Positions 1-7,269 of a DNA stretch of 15,593 nt are shown one piece after another. The notes below the pieces were generated by a model. That model was not told where the DNA came from, did not search any database, and saw only the letters and a program-made list of their open reading frames with translations. The stretch spans positions 1 to 15,593 of the forward strand of contig CAMDER010000021.1 in the NCBI GenBank assembly GCA_945896935.1, read 5' to 3'. How positions within the stretch are numbered: the first letter of the stretch is position 1; every line of letters starts with the position of its first letter. The translations under genes were made by a program, and so were the position numbers. Source of the DNA: Bifidobacterium breve. GTDB lineage: Bacteria; Actinomycetota; Acidimicrobiia; Acidimicrobiales; Ilumatobacteraceae.

Positions 1-531
1 CATACGTTTTTCTCGGATGAGACGACTCAACGTTGCGTGCGAACTGTTAAGGAAAGTGCCGAGCGGGCCGGCAGAGACCCAGACAAGGTGCGGGTGTGGT
101 CGTGTTTTGCAACCATCGGCGATCACATTCCCGAAGATGTTCGACTGAAGAAGACTGTCGGTCGTCTAGCGACGTATCTGCAGGGCTATGGCGACTTAAT
201 GGTCACGACCAACAACTGGGATCCTCAAGTTTTGCAACGATTCCGAGAAGATGAATTTATTAAGTCCTTCCGTGGCGCACTTGATGGTGTTGCGACAACC
301 GAACAACTTGAACATGTCTCAACCTTGATTCCGAGTGAGTGGCTCGAAAGTGCGGCATCGGGAACGCCTGAACAGTGTGTCTCCAGCATTCGTCACCAGT
401 TTGAATTGGGATGCGACGGAGTCATCATGCATGGCGCGAGCCCTGATGATTTAGCCCCGATTGTTCACGAATATCGATTAACACGACCAACAGGTGTCTT
501 TGATCATTTAGCAGCGAATCCAGGAGGCTGA
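1..531 (+). CDS. F420-dependent LLM-class oxidoreductase, MSMEG_2249 type (3' part)
   Basis: C-terminal 176 residues of a luciferase-like monooxygenase-fold protein. The frame is open from base 1, so the internal GTG at 37 is not the start and the gene begins outside the window. The family is expected to use coenzyme F420 for hydride transfer; the substrate is unknown. Recognisable stretches include HTFFSDETT at the left edge, VWSCFATIGDH, KKTVGRLATYLQGYGD and GTPEQC near the C terminus followed by GCDGVIMHGA. These closely match the actinobacterial subfamily named after MSMEG_2249, as I remember it. The TGA stop is one base before the ATG of the next gene, and that gene's ribosome site lies inside this one, so the two are almost certainly cotranscribed and translationally coupled. 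The N-terminal half cannot be judged. The family call is firm; the reaction is not assignable. Confidence 0.88.
   Translation, partial: HTFFSDETTQRCVRTVKESAERAGRDPDKVRVWSCFATIGDHIPEDVRLKKTVGRLATYLQGYGDLMVTTNNWDPQVLQRFREDEFIKSFRGALDGVATTEQLEHVSTLIPSEWLESAASGTPEQCVSSIRHQFELGCDGVIMHGASPDDLAPIVHEYRLTRPTGVFDHLAANPGG
522..527 (+). promoter_or_regulatory. Strong ribosome binding site AGGAGG
   Basis: A full AGGAGG lies five bases upstream of the ATG at 533 and inside the last codons of the preceding gene. It is the clearest Shine-Dalgarno site in the window and fixes the hydrolase start. It contrasts with several other starts here that have no such site. Confidence 0.85.
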
Positions 532-532
532 C

Positions 533-1348
533 ATGCCCTATGTCAATAATGGTGATCTATCGATTTACTTCGAAACATTTGGTGATAACGATCAACCAAC
601 TTTGGTGCTCATCAACGGATTGAGCAATCAGTGCATCGCCTACCGTCCCGAATTCTGCAAGATGTTCGTCGCAGCTGGTTTCCATGTGGTGCGTTTCGAC
701 AATCGAGATGTTGGTTTATCGAGCGACGGACCGATCGGCTATTCACTCAAAGACATGGCAAGTGATGTCCTTGCCATTCTGGATCAACTTCACATTGCAA
801 CTGCTCACGTATTTGGAATCTCACTCGGTGGGATGATTGCCCAGACTTTCGCTATTGAGTTTCCCCAGCGCTGCGCATCGTTGATGTCTGTCATGTCGAC
901 GACCGGGGACTCCGATGTTGGTCGTCCAACGCAAGAGGCTCGAGATTTGTTAATGACTCCAGGGTCGACTGATCGAAACCAGGCAATCGAGTTACATCTG
1001 GCAGGTAAACGAGTGTGGGGTAGTCCTGCTCATTTTGATGAGCAATTAGAGCGTCAATTCGCGGGCCAGGTCTTTGACCGGGCCTGCCGCCCGGCGGGCG
1101 TCGGCCGACAATTTCAGGCCTCTCGGGCTGACCGCAGCCGTTCAGAACGACTCGGTCGGTTGAGCGTGCCGACATTAGTCATCCATGGTGACTGTGACAC
1201 CTTGATTGATATTTCTGGTGGTCGGCGCACCGCCGAGGTCATCCCCAAAGCCCGCTTCCTTGAGATCAGCGGAATGGGACACGATTATCCCGAATATTTT
1301 TGGACAAATTTGGTTACAGCAGTACGGGAACATTGTCTCAGCATCTAA
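533..1348 (+). CDS. Alpha/beta-fold hydrolase
   Basis: A 271-residue cytoplasmic alpha/beta hydrolase of normal length for the single-domain family. The nucleophile elbow is GISLGG with Ser97; the acid is probably Asp222 in HGDCD, and the base His250 in GMGHD, so the triad is complete and in the usual order. The oxyanion-hole region is NGLSNQ near residues 28-33. No signal peptide is visible. The start is set by AGGAGG five bases upstream. It sits between a probable F420 oxidoreductase and a P450 with gaps of 1 and 12 bases, so it is likely part of the same pathway and may open an ester or lactone. Related proteins are annotated as esterases, haloperoxidase-like or aclacinomycin-methylesterase-like enzymes; these cannot be separated by eye. 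Confidence 0.9.
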   Translation: MPYVNNGDLSIYFETFGDNDQPTLVLINGLSNQCIAYRPEFCKMFVAAGFHVVRFDNRDVGLSSDGPIGYSLKDMASDVLAILDQLHIATAHVFGISLGGMIAQTFAIEFPQRCASLMSVMSTTGDSDVGRPTQEARDLLMTPGSTDRNQAIELHLAGKRVWGSPAHFDEQLERQFAGQVFDRACRPAGVGRQFQASRADRSRSERLGRLSVPTLVIHGDCDTLIDISGGRRTAEVIPKARFLEISGMGHDYPEYFWTNLVTAVREHCLSI

Positions 1349-1360
1349 AGTTTTGTCATT

Positions 1361-2584
1361 ATGAGTGATACAAAACCAGTGTCGAATTGGGCAACTGACT
1401 ACGACATTTTTGATGCGAAGTATGTCAATGACCCGTACAGCATTTGGGCGGTGCTGCGTGATGAATGCCCGATCGCCCATACCGATCGTTGGGGTGGCTC
1501 GTATCTACCCACCCGTTACGAAGACGTCACTGCTATCGCTCGAGATATTGAGACCTTTCCTTCGGGGTTCGGTATCTCCGTGATGCCGCCTCCGAATGCT
1601 GGTGACACTAATTCTCAACAAGGTTTTTTACCTTATGGTGTTCCACCTATTAGCTCTGACCCGCCCCTTCATACATGGACCCGACGCTTGCTCCTTCCGT
1701 GGATGAGCCCGCAACGGACACTGACGTATGAACAAATGACGAAAGATTTATGCAACCGTCTCATCGATGGTTTCATCGCCAACGGCAATGCCGATGCAGC
1801 AGCCGATTACGCCCAACAAATACCGGTGCGAGTCATCGCTCATATTCTCGGAGTTCCCGAATCAATGAGCGACAGTTTCACGGGTTGGGTCCGTGACGTT
1901 TTGGAGTTCGCTTACGACGAGGAGCGCCGTCGACGCGGAATGATCGGGGTCATCCAGTTCTTCCAAGGAGCGATTGCCGAGAGAAAAGTTAATCCAAGTG
2001 ATGACCTGATTTCTGAGCTTCTTCAGGCCGAAGTTGATGGAGAGTCCGTGAATGAAAGTGTGATCTTGGGTATGTGCGGACTTCTGCTCATTGCCGGAGT
2101 CGACACAACTTGGTCGTCAATTGGTTCTTCTCTTTGGCATATCGCCAGCCATCCCAAAGATCGTGATCGTCTGATCAACGAGCCCGACCTGATGCCGACG
2201 GCAATTGAAGAATTACTACGCGCCTACTCACCTGTCACTATGGCCCGTCGGCTCGGAGAAGACGTTGAATACAACGGATGCCCGATGAAAAAAGACGAAC
2301 GCATTTTGATGAACTTCCCAGGTGCCAATCGCGACCCTGAAGTCTTCGAAAATCCTGATGAAGTGATTCTCGATCGCCAACTGAATCGGCACGTGGCCTT
2401 CGGTGCGGGTATCCACCGCTGTGCGGGTTCAAACTTGGCCAGAATGGAATTGCGTGTCGCAATCGAGACATGGCTTGAACGAATTCCCGATTTTGAGATA
2501 TCAGATGAATCGGGCGTGACGTGGGCCGGAGGTCAAGTACGGGGACCGCGAACGGTTCCGGTGCGATTTCCTTCACTGAGTTAA
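1361..2584 (+). CDS. Cytochrome P450
   Basis: A 407-residue soluble bacterial P450 with all hallmarks in order. These are an HxxxR heme-propionate motif (His104 to Arg108), the I-helix AGVDTT (245-250) carrying the acid/alcohol pair for oxygen activation, the K-helix ExxR (Glu284, Arg287), and the heme loop FGAGIHRCAG with the proximal cysteine at 354. It lacks a membrane anchor, as expected for a class I enzyme fed by a separate ferredoxin and reductase; neither partner is in the window. The ATG at 1361 lies 12 bases after the hydrolase stop, with only a weak upstream purine stretch. The carboxylase fusion begins two bases after its stop, so the genes are operonic. It probably hydroxylates a hydrophobic substrate; the substrate and CYP family are not determinable here. 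Confidence 0.96.
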   Translation: MSDTKPVSNWATDYDIFDAKYVNDPYSIWAVLRDECPIAHTDRWGGSYLPTRYEDVTAIARDIETFPSGFGISVMPPPNAGDTNSQQGFLPYGVPPISSDPPLHTWTRRLLLPWMSPQRTLTYEQMTKDLCNRLIDGFIANGNADAAADYAQQIPVRVIAHILGVPESMSDSFTGWVRDVLEFAYDEERRRRGMIGVIQFFQGAIAERKVNPSDDLISELLQAEVDGESVNESVILGMCGLLLIAGVDTTWSSIGSSLWHIASHPKDRDRLINEPDLMPTAIEELLRAYSPVTMARRLGEDVEYNGCPMKKDERILMNFPGANRDPEVFENPDEVILDRQLNRHVAFGAGIHRCAGSNLARMELRVAIETWLERIPDFEISDESGVTWAGGQVRGPRTVPVRFPSLS

Positions 2585-2586
2585 AA

Positions 2587-4428
2587 ATGAGCGACACCTC
2601 AAACATCATTGTTTCCCCAATGCAGGGAACGATTTTGTTTGTGGCAATAGTTGGTCAGGGTTATACCAAGGGCTCAACGATCATCACTCTTGAGTCAATG
2701 AAGATGCAGCACGACATAGCCGCAGATTACGACGGAGTTGCAAGCAATGTGCTTGTTGAAGTAGGTCAAACAGTGAAGGCGGGACAGTTATTATTCACCT
2801 TTTCGCCCGCCATTGTTGAGCCTCTTGCTAATAATGAATCTGATGTCGCATTGAAGCGTGAAAACTCAGTAGATCAACGTCAAGACCTCCACGAAGTGAT
2901 TGAGCGACACCAACAAGGTCTCGATCAAAATCGTTCAGAAGCAGTTGCAAAACGTCAAGCAGCAGGTCGTTTGACCGCTCGTCAAAATGTCGAACTTCTC
3001 ATTGACGAAGGAAGCCTGGTTGAGTACGGGTCAGTTGTCATTGCCGCTCAACGACGACGTCGATCTCTTGAAGATCTCATCGAAAAAACCCCAGCCGATG
3101 GATTAGTCGGCGGACTGGCATCGATCAACGGTGATCTGTTTAAGGGACGTGAATGTCGAGCAGTGGTCATGTCGTATGACTACACCGTTTTGGCCGGAAC
3201 TCAAGGGACGCAAAATCATCGAAAAAAGGATCGATTGTTTGAAGTTGCTGAGAAGTTGCAACTTCCGGTTGTATTTTTTGCTGAAGGCGGCGGAGGACGA
3301 CCAGGTGATACTGACGGTCTCGGAGTTTCGGGACTCGATTGTTGGGCATTTCATGATTTCGCAAAACTCTCCGGCCTTGTTCCTCTAGTTGGGATTACCG
3401 GAGGTTTTTGCTTCGCTGGCAACGCGGCGATCTTGGGTTGTTGCGATGTTGTGATTGCTCTCGAGGGCTCAAATATAGGAATGGGCGGTCCCGCCATGAT
3501 TGAAGGCGGTGGGCTTGGTGTGTTTTCGCCAAAAGAAATTGGTCCGCTATCGGTTCAGAGTGCCAATGGAGTTGTTGATCTCATCGCCCGTGATGATGCA
3601 CATGCAGTTGAGTTAGCAAAGAAGTACCTCGCATTTTTCCAAGGTTCCGTTGAGTCTTTCGCGACTCCTGATCAAGAGCAGTTGCGAGCAGTGATTCCTT
3701 TGAATCGTGTCAAGTCTTATGACGTGCGTTCAGTCATCAATTTGATGTTCGATGTCGATTCAGTACTCGAGTTGCGGAGCGGCTTCGGATTAGGCATGGT
3801 CACTGCGTTGGCCCGAGTCAATGGAAAACCCATTGGCTTGATAGCCAATAACCCGCATCATTTGGCTGGAGCGATAGACAGCGATGGTGCCGATAAGGCG
3901 GCTCGCTTTATGCAATTATGCGATGCCTTTGATATTCCTCTCGTCACCCTCGTTGATACTCCAGGAATGATGGTTGGACCAGAAGTTGAAGAAACGGCTC
4001 TCGTACGACATTGCAGTCGACTGTTTGTCACTGGGGTTAACATCACAGTCCCTGTTATCTCGATCGTTCTTCGCAAGAGTTATGGCCTTGGGGCCCAAGC
4101 CATGATGGCGGGAAGCACCAAGGCTCCGCTGGCGTGTGTGGCTTGGCCGACCGGTGAGTTTGGCGGAATGGGTCTCGAAGGCGCTGTACGTTTGGGCTAT
4201 CGCAAGGAACTTGAAGCGATTGCTGATCCTGTCGAGCGCGAAGAAGCCTTTCATAAAATGGTCGACCGCATGTATGAACACGGCAAGGCATTGTCGGTAG
4301 CAACACATTTCGAAATTGACGATGTCATTGATCCGGCAGAATCGCGAACTTGGATCAGCGCAATTCTGGACTCTGTTTTGGTTTTACCTCGCAGTGGTAA
4401 GAAGAGATCAAATATCGATACTTGGTAG
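2587..4428 (+). CDS. Biotin carrier-carboxyltransferase fusion (acyl-CoA carboxylase type)
   Basis: A 613-residue two-domain protein. Residues about 5-75 form a biotinyl (BCCP) domain with ESMKM; Lys39 is the expected biotinylation site. Residues about 95-600 form an acyl-CoA carboxyltransferase made of two crotonase-fold halves. The N half includes the glycine-rich GGFCFAGNAA around 272-281 and the C half SYGLGAQAMMAGS around 498-510, the regions that normally form the oxyanion holes. There is no biotin carboxylase domain, so a separate partner must charge the biotin. In single-chain long-chain acyl-CoA carboxylases the order is BC...BCCP-CT, and this protein looks like the last two modules alone. 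The ATG at 2587 is preferred over an in-frame ATG at 2521 because the biotinyl domain begins just after it and the P450 ends at 2584. The acyl-CoA substrate is unknown. Confidence 0.9.
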   Translation: MSDTSNIIVSPMQGTILFVAIVGQGYTKGSTIITLESMKMQHDIAADYDGVASNVLVEVGQTVKAGQLLFTFSPAIVEPLANNESDVALKRENSVDQRQDLHEVIERHQQGLDQNRSEAVAKRQAAGRLTARQNVELLIDEGSLVEYGSVVIAAQRRRRSLEDLIEKTPADGLVGGLASINGDLFKGRECRAVVMSYDYTVLAGTQGTQNHRKKDRLFEVAEKLQLPVVFFAEGGGGRPGDTDGLGVSGLDCWAFHDFAKLSGLVPLVGITGGFCFAGNAAILGCCDVVIALEGSNIGMGGPAMIEGGGLGVFSPKEIGPLSVQSANGVVDLIARDDAHAVELAKKYLAFFQGSVESFATPDQEQLRAVIPLNRVKSYDVRSVINLMFDVDSVLELRSGFGLGMVTALARVNGKPIGLIANNPHHLAGAIDSDGADKAARFMQLCDAFDIPLVTLVDTPGMMVGPEVEETALVRHCSRLFVTGVNITVPVISIVLRKSYGLGAQAMMAGSTKAPLACVAWPTGEFGGMGLEGAVRLGYRKELEAIADPVEREEAFHKMVDRMYEHGKALSVATHFEIDDVIDPAESRTWISAILDSVLVLPRSGKKRSNIDTW

Positions 4429-4437
4429 AGACCAAGT
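4420..4437. terminator. Possible bidirectional terminator hairpin
   Basis: Perfect inverted repeat ACTTGGT-AGAG-ACCAAGT: 7-bp stem, 4-base loop. It sits at the convergent junction of the carboxylase fusion and the amidohydrolase, and its left arm contains the carboxylase TAG stop. There is no long T run on either side, so strength as an intrinsic terminator is uncertain. Confidence 0.5.
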
Positions 4438-4441
4438 TCGT

Positions 4442-5629
4442 TTATCGCGCTGGGCGCAACACGTTCAAGCCACTGACGTTGTCCAAAAGGATCTTCTTGC
4501 GATCGCTATCTGAGAAGGCCTTGAGTTCGGTGACATAGTCAAGAGGATTCGGCATACCTTCAATGTGAGGCCAGTCAGATCCAAAAAGAACATGATCGGC
4601 TCCCATAATGTCGGCAACTTCGTGCACATCGTCTTCCCAGAATGGGTTGATCCACCAATTATTGCGCAACGTCTCGACAGGATCGTCAACAAAGTAGCCG
4701 GGCATCTTTTTAGCGGTTGATGTCAACTTGTCACAGGCATCCCGCAAGAAACCAGATCCATTTTCAATCGAAGCCATGCGCACATTGGGGAAGCGATCGA
4801 AGAGCTTCTCGAAAACCGAGGTGATGATGAAATCTTGTGCAGCACGTTCGATGGCGAAACTCTTGATGGACGGCTTCCAGGCACCACTAAATGTCGCCGA
4901 GAACGAATCATTGGCATAGCCATTACTTGAGTAGCCGCTATCACCGGCATGAATGATGACGGTGATGCCGGCTTCGTTTACTCGTGCCCAGAACGGGTCA
5001 TACACCGAATCAAATGGCGACAACTGCCCAGCGATTGTGGTCGGTGCAGCAGGCCGCATACACACCACTCGAGCACCTTGTGACAATGCCCAATCAAGTT
5101 CAGTGCAAGCCCATTCGACGGAGGCGAGCGAAATGTAGGGTCCGGCAAAAATTCGATCCCTGTAGGCAAAGCCCCAGTCTTCTTGTAGCCAACGATTGAA
5201 GGCAGTGAACATAATGCCGACACCAACCGGATCGTGCTTAAGAATTTCCTCGTACAACATTCCGAGCGTGGGGAAGAGCCATATCTTGCTCACACCTTGC
5301 TGGTCCATTGCCGACAAGCGGGCATCGTGATTGCGGTATTCAGGACGAATCGCCTCACGAACCGACAAGAATTCTATGGGGTGCTTCTTGTCAGGATTTC
5401 CGCGGAAATAGTCATGCATTGCCCCTGCTGGCGAGATGGGATCAAAGGTTGCGTTAGCAACAACTCGGCTCACGCGTCCACCAATGACCGGATATTGACG
5501 GCCATTAATCTCCGACCATTGCACGCAGCGTGGACCATCTTTGGGGTCGAGGTAACGCGTAAAGGCGTCAAGAGCCTCGTAGTAATGGTTGTCAGCATCA
5601 AAGGGGATAAAGCCCAGTTCGTCGCTCAT
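4442..5629 (-). CDS. Amidohydrolase-2 family (ACMSD-like TIM-barrel) metal-dependent hydrolase/decarboxylase
   Basis: A 395-residue protein of the Amidohydro_2 family, which includes decarboxylases and hydrolases acting on aromatic or ring-cleavage acids with one bound metal. Visible signatures, numbered from the chosen start, are DADNHYYE (Asp11, Asp13, His15) at the first strand, the ligand His227 in IIHAGDSG, Glu289 in SIENGSG, and FGSDWPH with Asp352 near the C terminus. The first strand has D-x-D-x-H rather than HxH, as is common in actinobacterial members of this family. A longer reading from 5758 exists but overlaps the divergent sulfatase. The ATG at 5629 directly precedes the conserved first strand and has TACGAT exactly six bases upstream, indicating a leaderless start. 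It is transcribed alone, convergent with the carboxylase block. The substrate is unknown. Confidence 0.88.
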   Translation of the reverse strand: MSDELGFIPFDADNHYYEALDAFTRYLDPKDGPRCVQWSEINGRQYPVIGGRVSRVVANATFDPISPAGAMHDYFRGNPDKKHPIEFLSVREAIRPEYRNHDARLSAMDQQGVSKIWLFPTLGMLYEEILKHDPVGVGIMFTAFNRWLQEDWGFAYRDRIFAGPYISLASVEWACTELDWALSQGARVVCMRPAAPTTIAGQLSPFDSVYDPFWARVNEAGITVIIHAGDSGYSSNGYANDSFSATFSGAWKPSIKSFAIERAAQDFIITSVFEKLFDRFPNVRMASIENGSGFLRDACDKLTSTAKKMPGYFVDDPVETLRNNWWINPFWEDDVHEVADIMGADHVLFGSDWPHIEGMPNPLDYVTELKAFSDSDRKKILLDNVSGLNVLRPAR

Positions 5630-5635
5630 ATGAGT

Positions 5636-5641
5636 ATCGTA
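5636..5641 (-). promoter_or_regulatory. -10 element of leaderless promoter for the amidohydrolase
   Basis: On the - strand TACGAT is followed by six bases and then the ATG at 5629, placing the hexamer at -12 to -7 if transcription begins at the start codon. TANNNT at this distance is the known actinobacterial leaderless arrangement. No clear -35 box and no Shine-Dalgarno site are present. Confidence 0.6.
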
Positions 5642-5645
5642 CGAT
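5636..5645. repeat. 10-bp palindrome ATCGTACGAT overlapping the amidohydrolase -10
   Basis: A perfect 10-base palindrome in the 46-base divergent gap, covering the amidohydrolase -10 hexamer. It could be a short operator half or a chance match; the arms do not extend cleanly. Confidence 0.3.
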
Positions 5646-5663
5646 GCCCCGAGGTGGAGTGCG

Positions 5664-5669
5664 TAGCGT
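5664..5669 (+). promoter_or_regulatory. -10 element of leaderless promoter for the sulfatase
   Basis: TAGCGT lies exactly six bases upstream of the ATG at 5676, the same geometry as the divergent amidohydrolase promoter. A short AGGGG between the hexamer and the ATG could act as a weak ribosome site if transcription begins further upstream. Confidence 0.5.
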
Positions 5670-5675
5670 AGGGGC

Positions 5676-7253
5676 ATGGAAAGCCAAGAAAATGTTCGGC
5701 CGATTAGCCCGCCGCTGAAGCCCAAGCACGTGGTTGTGGTCTTGCTTGACAGCCTCAACCGCCATTTGTTAGGTGCCTACGGCGGATCCGAATTCACCAC
5801 TCCAAATCTGGATCGGTTCGCCGAACAATCGGTGGTATTCGAACGCCACCACACTGGTTCATTGCCCTGTATGCCAGCGCGCCACGACTTATTGGTTGGT
5901 GCACTTGATTTCCCGTGGCGGCCGTGGGGCTCGGTTGAAATTTGGGAGGACGCAATTACCTTCGCATTACGCCAAGCCGGCGTGACCACGATGTTGGTCT
6001 CTGATCATCCTCATTTATTTGAATGTGGCGGTGAGAACTATCACATTGATTTCGATGCTTGGGAATATGTTCGTGGGCACGAGAACGATCCGTGGAAGAC
6101 CCGTCCTGACCCTTCATGGGTTGGGACACCAGCCCTGCCAGTTGATGAGCCCCGACGCGGGCACTTCAAGTATCAAGACTCGCGTACATGGTTTAAGTCG
6201 GAAGAAGATTTTCCGGGCCCACAGACAATGCAGGCCGCAGTTCAATGGGTTCGTACAAACGCTGGACATCACAATCGTTCGCTACTTGTCATTGACGAAT
6301 TTGATCCTCACGAGCCTTTTGATACACCCGAACCATGGGCTTCGATGTACCGCGAGCAAGGTGATGATCCATGGATGATTTGGCCACCGTACGTGATTGA
6401 TGGATTGAAGAATGGATTACTCACCGAAGAAGAAGGTCGATCTTTACGCTCGGCGTATGGCGCCAAACTTTCGATGATTGATCATTGGTTTGGCAAACTG
6501 CTTGATGCGATCGACGCCTCACCCGATTCCGATGAGACTGCCGTCATTATCTGTACTGACCACGGGCATTACCTAGGTGAGTTTGACGTCTGGGGGAAGC
6601 CCGGATTCCCGATCCACGACACATTGGGCCATATCCCGATGATGATTCGTTGGCCAGGTATCAAACCTCGCCGCGAAAACGCATTAACAACCACTGTTGA
6701 TATCCATGCAACTCTCTGTGATGTTTACGGAATTGAAGCGGAGCATCGCACCCATGGCCGCTCGCTCGTTCCACTGATTGAGCAAAAGGTGCCAAGCATT
6801 CGGGATCATTGCTTGTCTGGTTATTGGGGACGCGAGGTTCAATTGGTGACAGAGAACCACACCTACACTCGAGGTTCGGTGGGAGACGGATTTCCACTGT
6901 CAATGTGGTCAAACCGTTGGAGCACGATGCCGGTTCATTCACGGCCTGACCTCCGGTTACCGCGACCTGATCAACGTGCCTACTTAGACGCAATGCCTGG
7001 AAGTTCTGTCCCAGTTATTCGACAACCATTTATGCAAGGTGACTTTTTACCGTTTTGGGCTTACGGCGGTTTGAAGAATGAGAATCTTTTGTTTGATCGC
7101 AAGGCAGATCCAGGCGAACTCAACAACTTGGCCGCAATTCACGGTGAAGTTCAGTCAGACATTGAAATGAATCTCGAGCGTCAATTGACTGAGGCTCTTG
7201 AAGCGATTAGCGCACCAGACGATGTTCTTCAACGATTGGGTTTGCGAACGTAG
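5676..7253 (+). CDS. Cys-type sulfatase (alkaline phosphatase superfamily)
   Basis: A 525-residue type I sulfatase. The activation signature CMPAR (Cys65-Arg69) matches C-x-P-x-R, so Cys65 should be converted to formylglycine by a formylglycine-generating enzyme encoded elsewhere. Metal-site motifs fit the fold: LLDSLNRHLLGAYG near residue 23 (Asp25), DPHEP around 210-214, and TDHGHYLGE at 294-302 with Lys308 shortly after. The usual N-terminal DD pair is D-S here. No signal peptide is visible (the N terminus is polar, then goes straight into the first strand), suggesting a cytoplasmic enzyme acting on imported sulfate esters. It is monocistronic and divergent from the amidohydrolase. Whether the substrate is choline sulfate, an aryl sulfate or a sugar sulfate cannot be told; the superfamily also includes phosphonate and phosphodiester hydrolases. 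Confidence 0.92.
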   Translation: MESQENVRPISPPLKPKHVVVVLLDSLNRHLLGAYGGSEFTTPNLDRFAEQSVVFERHHTGSLPCMPARHDLLVGALDFPWRPWGSVEIWEDAITFALRQAGVTTMLVSDHPHLFECGGENYHIDFDAWEYVRGHENDPWKTRPDPSWVGTPALPVDEPRRGHFKYQDSRTWFKSEEDFPGPQTMQAAVQWVRTNAGHHNRSLLVIDEFDPHEPFDTPEPWASMYREQGDDPWMIWPPYVIDGLKNGLLTEEEGRSLRSAYGAKLSMIDHWFGKLLDAIDASPDSDETAVIICTDHGHYLGEFDVWGKPGFPIHDTLGHIPMMIRWPGIKPRRENALTTTVDIHATLCDVYGIEAEHRTHGRSLVPLIEQKVPSIRDHCLSGYWGREVQLVTENHTYTRGSVGDGFPLSMWSNRWSTMPVHSRPDLRLPRPDQRAYLDAMPGSSVPVIRQPFMQGDFLPFWAYGGLKNENLLFDRKADPGELNNLAAIHGEVQSDIEMNLERQLTEALEAISAPDDVLQRLGLRT

Positions 7254-7255
7254 TC

Positions 7256-7269
7256 TTGCTTACAAGCAA
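7256..7269. terminator. Short inverted repeat at convergent junction
   Basis: TTGCTTACAAGCAA can form a 5-bp stem with a 4-base loop, between the sulfatase stop (7253) and into the end of the molybdopterin-subunit gene (stop at 7260). It is weak by itself and is listed because the other two convergent junctions also hold inverted repeats. Confidence 0.25.

Noticed and set aside
2521..2586. In-frame upstream ATG extending the biotin carrier-carboxyltransferase fusion by 22 residues
   Set aside because: It lies inside the end of the P450 gene and adds residues with no resemblance to a biotinyl domain; the ATG at 2587, two bases after the P450 stop, fits better.
5630..5758. Longer reading of the - strand amidohydrolase starting at 5758
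   Set aside because: It would overlap the start of the divergent sulfatase by more than 80 bases; the added residues are not family-like, and the promoter hexamer fits the 5629 start.
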